Positions 13,334 through 18,271 of a stretch of 18,271 nucleotides of DNA are shown in pieces. The notes beneath the pieces were generated by a model. The model saw only the letters and a list, made by a program, of their open reading frames with translations. It made no database searches and was not told the origin of the DNA. The DNA comes from an uncultured Bacillota bacterium (GTDB lineage: Bacteria > Bacillota > Clostridia > Tissierellales > Tepidimicrobiaceae). The position numbers were made by a program, and so were the translations under genes. Each line of letters begins with the position of its first letter. Within the stretch, counting starts at the first letter, position 1. Where the stretch lies: positions 1-18,271 of the forward strand of contig CALBUB010000013.1 of NCBI GenBank assembly GCA_937967955.1, in the 5' to 3' direction.

Positions 13334-13600
13334 GCCGTGCACCCAGCCTTGTCGCCTACTCCCAAGCGGTACCTAAACAGCCAGCTCAGAACAGGCTACC
13401 CTACGGCACACGAAGGGGCCTACTTACCGCTGCTTCCTCCCGGACCTGACGGGGTTTGTAGGTCTCCGTTGCGTAGGACCCATTCGTCAACACCGCTTAT
13501 TTAGGGCAGACCTTAGGATATAGACGCCTCAACTGGGCTTCGATCCTGCTATAGCGGGTTGCAGGTTACAGGGCACCGCTACCTCCCCATCTAGCACGGC
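13334..13600 (-). ncRNA. ffs: Signal recognition particle RNA, large Bacillus/Clostridium type
   Basis: The RNA scaffold that binds Ffh and targets membrane and secreted proteins to the translocon. About 267 nt on the minus strand. The ends GCCGTGC and GCACGGC are complementary, and the conserved helix 8 region (13424-13450) reads GTCAGGTCC, then a GGGA tetraloop in place of the common GGAA, then GGAAGCAGC. The 5' part carries the Alu-domain sequence CCTGTAACCTGC found in the B. subtilis scr RNA. Length and Alu domain identify the long form of sporulating Firmicutes rather than the 4.5S form. It lies 12 bases after the tRNA-Ser 3' end with no promoter or terminator between, so the two are probably one transcript. 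End positions are estimated by pairing. Confidence 0.95.
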
Positions 13601-13612
13601 AAAAATTTATAA

Positions 13613-13705
13613 TGGCGGAGAGAGAGGGATTCGAACCCTCGATACCCGTATATGGGTATACACGATTTCCAGTCGTGCGCCTTCGACCAGCTCAGCCATC
13701 TCTCC
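13613..13705 (-). tRNA. tRNA-Ser (anticodon GGA)
   Basis: Decodes UCC and UCU. Class II tRNA of 93 nt including an encoded CCA (13613-13615). Acceptor stem GGAGAGA (13705-13699) pairs with TCTCTCC (13623-13617), discriminator G at 13616, anticodon stem CACGA/TCGTG with loop CTGGAAA (anticodon at 13670-13668), a long variable arm with TACCC/GGGTA, and T-loop GTTCGAATC. It is transcribed ahead of the SRP RNA from the consensus promoter at 13748-13776. Confidence 0.97.
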
Positions 13706-13725
13706 GCGTTTAATTAATAAATTAT

Positions 13726-13755
13726 TTGATTTCCTTTACGGAATTACATTATACT
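13726..13755 (+). promoter_or_regulatory. Possible promoter of deoD
   Basis: TTGATT (13726-13731) and TATACT (13750-13755) are spaced by 18 bases, giving a leader of about 70 bases. Its -10 overlaps the -10 of the opposing tRNA promoter, so the two would compete. No better deoD promoter was seen. Confidence 0.4.
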
Positions 13756-13776
13756 ATAGATTAAGGGATATGTCAA
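13748..13776 (-). promoter_or_regulatory. Perfect-consensus promoter of tRNA-Ser and SRP RNA
   Basis: On the minus strand TTGACA (13776-13771) and TATAAT (13753-13748) are separated by 17 bases: both hexamers are full consensus. The start falls near 13741, about 36 bases before the mature tRNA. This strength suits stable-RNA synthesis. Confidence 0.85.
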
Positions 13777-13832
13777 CTGCTTTAAAAATTTTTTTAAAAA
13801 GTCTAAATAATAATAGTTAAAGGAGTGATAAA

Positions 13833-14531
13833 ATGACACCTCATATTACTGCTAAGAAGGGAGATATTGCTGAAACTATATTGCTGCCAGGAGATCCTTT
13901 AAGAGCTAAATTTATAGCAGAAAATTTTCTTGAAAATCCAGTACAGTTCAATGCTGTAAGGAATATGCTAGGCTATACAGGTACATATAAAGGAAAGCCT
14001 ATTTCAGTAATGGGAACAGGTATGGGTATGCCTTCCATGGGAATATATTCCTATGAACTGATCCATTTCTATGGAGTGAAAAACCTTATCCGTGTAGGTT
14101 CCTGTGGTGCTTATAGTGATAAATTGGACCTATACGACATAATACTTGCCATGGGAGCGTGTACTGATTCAAATTATGGAAGCCAGTTTGAATTGCCAGG
14201 TACCTATTCTGCAATAGCTTCTTGGGATCTATTATATAAGGCAAAGCAAGTAGCCGATGAGAAGAATATACCAGTAGTGGTAGGCAATGTACTATCTAGT
14301 GATAAATTCTATACTCCTGAAAAAGATTTGCCAAAGAAATGGTCTAGTATGAATGTACTGGCTGTGGAAATGGAAGCTTATGCTTTATATTGTAATGCTG
14401 CCTATGCAGGTGTAAATGCCCTTGCCATATTAACAGTTTCCGACTCCTTAGTTACTGAGAAGAGGACTACTCCTGAAGAGAGGGAAAAGAATTTTACCAG
14501 GATGATGGAAATAGCTTTAGAATTAGCTTAG
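13833..14531 (+). CDS. deoD: Purine-nucleoside phosphorylase, DeoD type
   Basis: Cleaves purine ribo- and deoxyribonucleosides with phosphate to free base and (deoxy)ribose-1-phosphate, for purine salvage; the family forms hexamers. The 232 residues carry the E. coli-type active-site set at the same positions: His4, Gly20, Asp21, Arg24, Arg43, Arg87, Ser90, Val-Glu-Met-Glu at 178-181 and Asp204 in Ser-Asp-Ser. It therefore belongs to the NP-I high-molecular-mass class rather than the trimeric PunA class. The ATG follows AAAGGAG at 13819-13825. It stands alone, without the pentomutase or deoxyribose-phosphate aldolase gene often linked to it, between the tRNA/SRP promoter region and a convergent hydrolase gene. 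Confidence 0.96.
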   Translation: MTPHITAKKGDIAETILLPGDPLRAKFIAENFLENPVQFNAVRNMLGYTGTYKGKPISVMGTGMGMPSMGIYSYELIHFYGVKNLIRVGSCGAYSDKLDLYDIILAMGACTDSNYGSQFELPGTYSAIASWDLLYKAKQVADEKNIPVVVGNVLSSDKFYTPEKDLPKKWSSMNVLAVEMEAYALYCNAAYAGVNALAILTVSDSLVTEKRTTPEEREKNFTRMMEIALELA

Positions 14532-14553
14532 GCTGGTTTAATAACCAGCCTAA
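14528..14553. terminator. Hairpin shared by the 3' ends of deoD and the UPF0173 gene
   Basis: An 11-bp perfect stem (14528-14538 with 14543-14553) with loop TAAT. It contains the stop codons of both convergent genes. Flanking T tracts are short (AATTT on the plus side), so it may terminate weakly or block 3' decay. Confidence 0.65.
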
Positions 14554-15227
14554 AATTTATAATCTTCTCCAGGGGATAGTATGACTGTTTCACTGAATTT
14601 GTTCTTTTCTTTAAATTCATTAGGATCTGCTTTTATAACAGGGAAAGTATCATAGTGCATAGGGATTGTAACCTTAGGTTTAACAAAGTCTACAGCCCTT
14701 ACTGCATCTTCTATGTCCATAGTAAAGTTTCCTCCAATTGGTAGAAGAGCAACATCTATGTTTTCTACTTCTAATAGTTTCATGTCCATTGTAAGGCCTG
14801 TATCTCCTGCATGGTATACTTTCTTTCCATTTACTTCAATTACAAAGCCGCAAGGATTTCCACCTTCTAGTGTTCCTTCCTCAGTTTGCAATCCTGAACC
14901 GTGAAGAGCTGGTGTAAATTTTACAGTTCCAAAATCAAACTTATACCTTCCTCCTATGTGCATAGCATGGGTTTTTAAGCCTTTATCAGCTAGATAAGTA
15001 CATATTTCTGCATTGGAGATAACTAGTGCATCATTTTCCTTTGCAAGGGTTAGGGTGTCACCTAGATGGTCACCGTGGCCGTGGGATACAAATATGTGGG
15101 TTAGTCCTTTAATATCTTCAACTTTTACTGGGCATTGAGAGTTTCCTGTAATAAAGGGATCGATTATGGCCTTAAAGTCCCCTTCTTCAATGATGAAAAC
15201 GGAATGGCCTAAAAAAGTAAGCTTCAT
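14550..15227 (-). CDS. UPF0173-type metallo-beta-lactamase-fold hydrolase
   Basis: Predicted metal-dependent hydrolase of the YtkL/UPF0173 family; the substrate is not established. The 225 residues start with the typical Met-Lys-Leu-Thr-Phe-Leu-Gly-His-Ser. The binuclear metal site is complete: His49-x-His51-x-Asp53-His54, His109, Asp142 in Ala-Gly-Asp-Thr-Gly, and His191 in Pro-Met-His-Tyr-Asp. There is no signal peptide, so it is cytoplasmic. ATG 15227 is chosen because GGAGGT lies nine bases upstream (15242-15237) and the family begins there; an in-frame TTG at 15245 overlaps the ribosome site. It is a single-gene unit with a good promoter (15257-15285) that contains a 12-bp palindrome. 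Confidence 0.92.
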   Translation of the reverse strand: MKLTFLGHSVFIIEEGDFKAIIDPFITGNSQCPVKVEDIKGLTHIFVSHGHGDHLGDTLTLAKENDALVISNAEICTYLADKGLKTHAMHIGGRYKFDFGTVKFTPALHGSGLQTEEGTLEGGNPCGFVIEVNGKKVYHAGDTGLTMDMKLLEVENIDVALLPIGGNFTMDIEDAVRAVDFVKPKVTIPMHYDTFPVIKADPNEFKEKNKFSETVILSPGEDYKF

Positions 15228-15256
15228 CACATATCCACCTCCCAACTTTTATATAC

Positions 15257-15285
15257 AATATACCCAATATGGATATCCATTTCAA
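15257..15285 (-). promoter_or_regulatory. Promoter of the UPF0173 gene with internal palindrome
   Basis: On the minus strand TTGAAA (15285-15280) and TATATT (15262-15257) are spaced by 17 bases. The spacer is largely filled by ATGGATATCCAT (15269-15280), a perfect 12-bp palindrome that touches the -35 and could be an operator. Confidence 0.6.
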
Positions 15286-15323
15286 GTTTTATTAGAAACA
15301 TGGCTGTAATTGTATTGTACTTT

Positions 15324-15332
15324 TGGTATAAT
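15324..15332 (+). promoter_or_regulatory. Extended -10 promoter of dnaX
   Basis: TGGTATAAT is an extended -10 element (TG-n-TATAAT). The region 17 bases upstream (CTGTAA, 15304-15309) is a poor -35, as is common with extended -10 promoters. It leaves a leader of about 25 bases before the dnaX ATG. Confidence 0.55.
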
Positions 15333-15363
15333 ATATGTATTAAAAAATACGAGGATGGTTTTC

Positions 15364-17004
15364 ATGTATCAAGCATTGTATAGGCAGTATAGACCTAAAA
15401 CTTTTGATGAAGTTATAGGCCAAGAACATGTAACTACCACATTAAAAAACCAAATCAAGGCGGAAAATATTGGCCATGCATACCTTTTTGCTGGCAACAG
15501 GGGTACTGGAAAGACTTCAACAGCTAAAATATTCTCAAGGGCAGTAAATTGCTTAAATCCTGTTGATGGTAACCCCTGTAATCAGTGTGAAATATGTAAA
15601 GGTATACTAGATGAATCCATAATGGATGTTATAGAAATGGATGCTGCCAGCAATAGGAAAATAGAAGACATTAGGGAATTAAAGGATAAGGTTATTTATC
15701 CTCCAGCAAAGGCAAGGTATAAGATATACATTATTGATGAAGTCCACATGCTTACAACTCAAGCCTTCAATGCTCTTCTTAAGACCTTAGAAGAACCGCC
15801 AAAGCATTTAATATTCATACTGGCTACCACAGAGCTTCAGAAATTACCTCAGACAATCCTTTCAAGATGTCAGAGATTTGATTTTAAGAGGATAACCTCT
15901 AAGGATATAGTAAAAAATATGAAGAGAATAACAGAAAAGCTAAATATAAAAATAGATGAAAGAGTATTGAAACTTATTGCTAGAAACTCTGATGGGGCCA
16001 TGAGGGATGCTTTAAGTTTACTAGATCAATGTATAGCCTATAAAACAGAAGAGCTAACCTATGAAGATGCACTAAAAATTTTAGGAATAGCAAATACAGA
16101 TTTAATATTTGAGTTAGTGGATGATATTAAAAATGAAAATTTAGAGGGTATTCTATTTAAAATAGATAATATAATCCAAGAAGGAAAGGATATAAACCAA
16201 TTTATAAAAGATTTAATATACCATTTTAGGAATCTATTAATAGCAAAAACTTCCCAAAGGCCTGTAGATGTTATAGATATAGATGAGGAAACTGTATATA
16301 GATTTAAGGAACAGGCTAAAGATATGTCATTAGATTTCATTCTCAGGTCATTGGATATACTAACCAATAGTGAAAATCAAGCTACTTGGTCTACTCAGCC
16401 AAGAATAATACTTGAAATGGCAGCCATAAAGATGATAAACTTGGAAAAGAATATGGGCCTAGAGGAAAGAATAAGGAAGCTAGAAGAAATTATAAATACT
16501 GGTCAAATACCTGTGAAAAAAGTGGAAGCAAAACAAGAAACAAAAACCTCAACTATTAAAGAGGAAAAGGAAAAAGAAAAGGTTACCTATAGTGGAGCTA
16601 CTAATAAGGAAATAGAAGAAGCTATAAAAACAGTTAATTTAGAAGAGGATGGTAAAGAAATTTCAATAAAAGATATACAAGGCCATTGGAATAAGATACT
16701 GCTGCTTATAAAGAAAAACAATGTAATAACCCATGGCTTCTTAAGGGAAGGAAGGCCTGTATCCTATTCACAAAATACTTTAGCCATTGCCTATAAGGAT
16801 GGCTATGGAATTCATAAGACGGCTATGGAAAAGCCTAACAATAAGGAGCTAGTAGAAAAGCTAGTATCCAGCTATTTTAATAAGAATATAAAGGTTAAAT
16901 TTATCATGGAAGATGAAATAATGGGACTAGATGTAGACCAAAAGGATCATACAGTAGAAGATGTAAAAGAGTTCTTTGGCAGTGATATTGTTGAAATAGA
17001 ATAA
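15364..17004 (+). CDS. dnaX: DNA polymerase III subunit gamma/tau
   Basis: ATPase of the clamp-loader complex that opens and loads the beta sliding clamp at the replication fork. The 546 residues begin with the canonical Met-Tyr-Gln-Ala-Leu-Tyr-Arg. Walker A Gly-Asn-Arg-Gly-Thr-Gly-Lys-Thr is at 44-51, zinc ligands Cys63, Cys72, Cys75, Cys78, Walker B Ile-Ile-Asp-Glu-Val-His at 123-128 and the Ser-Arg-Cys motif with the arginine finger at 167-169. After the clamp-loader domains comes a charged Lys/Glu linker (about 380-425) and a tau-type C-terminal region. ATG 15364 is chosen because GAGG (15351-15354) lies nine bases upstream; earlier in-frame ATGs would precede the ribosome site. It heads the dnaX-ybaB-recR operon. 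No in-phase slippery heptamer for a short gamma form was evident. Confidence 0.96.
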   Translation: MYQALYRQYRPKTFDEVIGQEHVTTTLKNQIKAENIGHAYLFAGNRGTGKTSTAKIFSRAVNCLNPVDGNPCNQCEICKGILDESIMDVIEMDAASNRKIEDIRELKDKVIYPPAKARYKIYIIDEVHMLTTQAFNALLKTLEEPPKHLIFILATTELQKLPQTILSRCQRFDFKRITSKDIVKNMKRITEKLNIKIDERVLKLIARNSDGAMRDALSLLDQCIAYKTEELTYEDALKILGIANTDLIFELVDDIKNENLEGILFKIDNIIQEGKDINQFIKDLIYHFRNLLIAKTSQRPVDVIDIDEETVYRFKEQAKDMSLDFILRSLDILTNSENQATWSTQPRIILEMAAIKMINLEKNMGLEERIRKLEEIINTGQIPVKKVEAKQETKTSTIKEEKEKEKVTYSGATNKEIEEAIKTVNLEEDGKEISIKDIQGHWNKILLLIKKNNVITHGFLREGRPVSYSQNTLAIAYKDGYGIHKTAMEKPNNKELVEKLVSSYFNKNIKVKFIMEDEIMGLDVDQKDHTVEDVKEFFGSDIVEIE

Positions 17005-17025
17005 TATTAAGAAAGGAGAATTAAT

Positions 17026-17364
17026 ATGGCAAGAGGTAAATTTCCTATGATGGGTGGAAATATGGCTAATATGATGAAACAAATGCAAAAGATGCAAAAA
17101 CAAATGGCAGAATTACAAAAACAATTAGAGGAAACGGAAGTAGAAGCAACTGCAGGCGGTGGAGTTGTAACTTGTAAAGCTAACGGCAAAAAGGAGATTA
17201 TATCTATTAAGATAGATGAATCAGTAGTAGATCCAGAAGATGTGGAAATGTTACAAGATTTAATAACTGCAGCTGTAAATGAAGCCTTAAGAAAGGCAGA
17301 AGAAATGGTAGCAAAAGAAATGGGTAAACTAACTGGAGGCTTAAATATACCAGGATTGTTTTAA
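17026..17364 (+). CDS. ybaB: YbaB/EbfC nucleoid-associated protein
   Basis: A small DNA-binding protein that forms tweezer-like dimers and helps organise the nucleoid or DNA repair. The 112 residues have a Met/Gln-rich N-terminal helix (about 10-38, Lys-Gln-Met-Gln-Lys-Met-Gln pattern), a central beta hairpin with Gly-Gly-Gly-Val-Val (about 44-48) and a C-terminal amphipathic helix, ending in Gly-Gly-Leu-Asn-Ile-Pro-Gly-Leu-Phe, a typical YbaB tail. AAAGGAG (17012-17018) precedes the ATG by seven bases. The position between dnaX and recR is conserved across many bacteria and supports the assignment. Confidence 0.95.
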   Translation: MARGKFPMMGGNMANMMKQMQKMQKQMAELQKQLEETEVEATAGGGVVTCKANGKKEIISIKIDESVVDPEDVEMLQDLITAAVNEALRKAEEMVAKEMGKLTGGLNIPGLF

Positions 17365-17380
17365 TGAAAGGTTGATATAG

Positions 17381-17980
17381 ATGGACTATTATGCATTGCC
17401 TATAGCAAATTTAATTGAGCAGCTTTCAAAGCTCCCTGGTATTGGTAAAAAGACTGCTCAAAGGCTAGCCTTTTATATATTAGAGATGGATAAGATGGAA
17501 GCAGAAAGATTAGCCTATTCTATTAAAGAAGCTAAGGAAAAAATCCATTATTGTAAAATATGCAGCAATTTAACCGATGAAGAAATTTGTAGTATTTGTA
17601 GCGATAATAGAAGGGATAGAAGCACCATCTGTGTAGTAGAGGGAGCTAAGGATGTAGTAGCCATGGAAAAGACTAAGGAGTATAAGGGCCTTTATCATGT
17701 TCTCCATGGGGTCATATCTCCAATGGAAAATATAGGTCCCAATGATATCAGGCTAAAGGAATTATTAGATAGACTAAAGGATGGAGAAGTCCAAGAAGTC
17801 ATAATAGCTACTAATCCTACAGTAGAAGGAGAAGCCACTGCCTTATATATTGCAAAGCTTTTAAAGCCTTTAGGAATTAAAACTACTAGAATAGCCTACG
17901 GCATTCCTGTAGGTGGAGACCTAGAGTATTATGATGAAGTGACTTTATCTAAAGCTATGGAAAATAGAAGGGAATTGTAA
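17381..17980 (+). CDS. recR: Recombination mediator RecR
   Basis: With RecO (and RecF) it loads RecA onto SSB-coated single-stranded DNA at gaps. The 199-aa length is standard. Domains in order: a helix-hairpin-helix near Leu-Pro-Gly-Ile-Gly-Lys-Lys-Thr-Ala (18-26), a zinc finger with Cys58, Cys61, Cys70 and Cys73, and a Toprim domain with Val-Val-Glu-Gly-Ala-Lys-Asp (85-91) and Thr-Asn-Pro-Thr-Val-Glu-Gly-Glu further on, then a C-terminal Gly-Ile-Pro-Val-Gly-Gly-Asp-Leu-Glu-Tyr segment. AAAGG (17367-17371) precedes the ATG by nine bases, and it starts 16 bases after the ybaB stop. It ends the operon, with the terminator at 18063-18112. Confidence 0.97.
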   Translation: MDYYALPIANLIEQLSKLPGIGKKTAQRLAFYILEMDKMEAERLAYSIKEAKEKIHYCKICSNLTDEEICSICSDNRRDRSTICVVEGAKDVVAMEKTKEYKGLYHVLHGVISPMENIGPNDIRLKELLDRLKDGEVQEVIIATNPTVEGEATALYIAKLLKPLGIKTTRIAYGIPVGGDLEYYDEVTLSKAMENRREL

Positions 17981-18062
17981 GGAAGTTTATAAAGTTGTCT
18001 ACATCAAATAAACTCCTTTCATTTTGCAAATTATCGATAGGAAGAAAATAAAGTTCTTGCAG

Positions 18063-18112
18063 AAAACATGGTTTTATTAGGGCAAAGGAAAGCCCAGTAG
18101 GCCATGTTTTTT
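18063..18112 (+). terminator. Terminator of the dnaX operon with an internal hairpin
   Basis: AAAACATGG (18063-18071) pairs with CCATGTTTT (18102-18110), followed by further T. The large 30-base loop contains a second hairpin, GGGC (18080-18083) with GCCC (18092-18095). The outer stem plus T run acts as a plausible rho-independent terminator 83 bases after recR. The nested form is unusual and could also belong to a small structured RNA. Confidence 0.65.
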
Positions 18113-18220
18113 ATGTATTAGTTTTAAGGGATAAGGAATAAGGAGCAAGGCCGAAATTAAGATAAATCAATGGATTGGAAGATTGAATGGAAAAGAAAAT
18201 GAAATGAAAAATGGACAAAA

Positions 18221-18248
18221 TCCCCCCTTAATCCTCCCCCCTTAACCA
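18221..18248. repeat. Tandem 14-bp repeat in the gene-free tail
   Basis: TCCCCCCTTAATCC (18221-18234) is followed directly by TCCCCCCTTAACCA (18235-18248), two copies differing at two or three positions. It follows a purine-rich stretch (about 18124-18220, with GGATAAGGAATAAGGAG). No gene is visible from 17981 to the end of the window (291 bases). Confidence 0.55.
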
Positions 18249-18271
18249 TTTTCTCTAAAAGCACTTTATTT

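Noticed and set aside
13283..13504. 73-codon open frame after fliS
   Set aside because: It covers the terminator and the SRP RNA on the opposite strand; the codons reflect RNA structure.
16511..16524. A-run in dnaX as a slippage site for a short gamma subunit
   Set aside because: The run is only six A followed by G and is not in the phase needed for a classical A-AAA-AAG -1 shift; no downstream stimulatory hairpin was seen.
1..18271. CRISPR arrays, insertion sequences, prophage or defence genes
   Set aside because: No regularly spaced repeats, transposases, integrases or phage genes were seen; gene content is that of ordinary chromosome.

Overview
The window is AT-rich, densely coded chromosomal DNA with strong AGGAGG-type ribosome binding sites. 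Its genes point to a motile, probably spore-forming Firmicute of the Clostridia/Tissierellia type: DnaX-YbaB-RecR, a large Bacillus-type SRP RNA, CsoR, a CtsR-type heat-shock operator, a Spo0E-like peptide and flagellin/FliS. This placement rests on gene content and signal style; no species can be named from the sequence alone.

Layout. (1) 1-780: the tail of an unseen upstream gene and its terminator, then an hsp20 gene behind a promoter carrying a perfect CtsR operator. (2) 781-2690: pncB (NAD salvage) on the minus strand and a 455-base divergent intergenic region. That region holds a pncB promoter, a Fur-box promoter with no obvious dedicated gene, and the copper promoter with a GC-rich CsoR-like operator. 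(3) 2691-5632: a copper-efflux operon, copA-copZ-csoR, ending in a strong terminator. (4) 5669-6894: a short TTG-started Spo0E-family gene and a zinc-finger-less DnaJ/CbpA-type co-chaperone whose promoter repeats the hsp20 operator geometry. (5) 6903-9276, minus strand: yaaR (DUF327), a phasin-like coiled-coil protein and a UbiB/ABC1 kinase-like membrane protein. (6) 9399-13321, plus strand: a large FliK-like protein, a 61-aa unknown, flagellin and FliS. Units 5 and 6 diverge from a short region carrying sigma-D (sigma-28)-like promoters facing both ways. (7) 13334-13705, minus strand: tRNA-Ser(GGA) and the SRP RNA behind a consensus promoter. (8) 13833-15227: deoD and, convergent to it, a UPF0173 metallo-hydrolase. 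(9) 15364-17980: the conserved dnaX-ybaB/ebfC-recR operon, followed by a terminator and a gene-free purine-rich tail.

How the parts fit. Copper is bound by CopZ, exported by CopA and sensed by CsoR. Hsp20 and the J-protein look like one protein-quality-control regulon under CtsR. FliS is the flagellin chaperone and the FliK-like protein probably acts in hook or filament assembly. The dnaX operon supplies replication and repair functions, and tRNA-Ser and SRP RNA, which sit next to dnaX in Bacillus subtilis, are here separated from it by two inserted genes.

No wholly new multi-gene system is evident. The most unusual observations are the orphan Fur-type promoter ahead of the copper operon, the matched CtsR promoters, the divergent flagellar-type promoters that place a phasin-like/UbiB pair under motility control, and the unannotated Spo0E-like gene.
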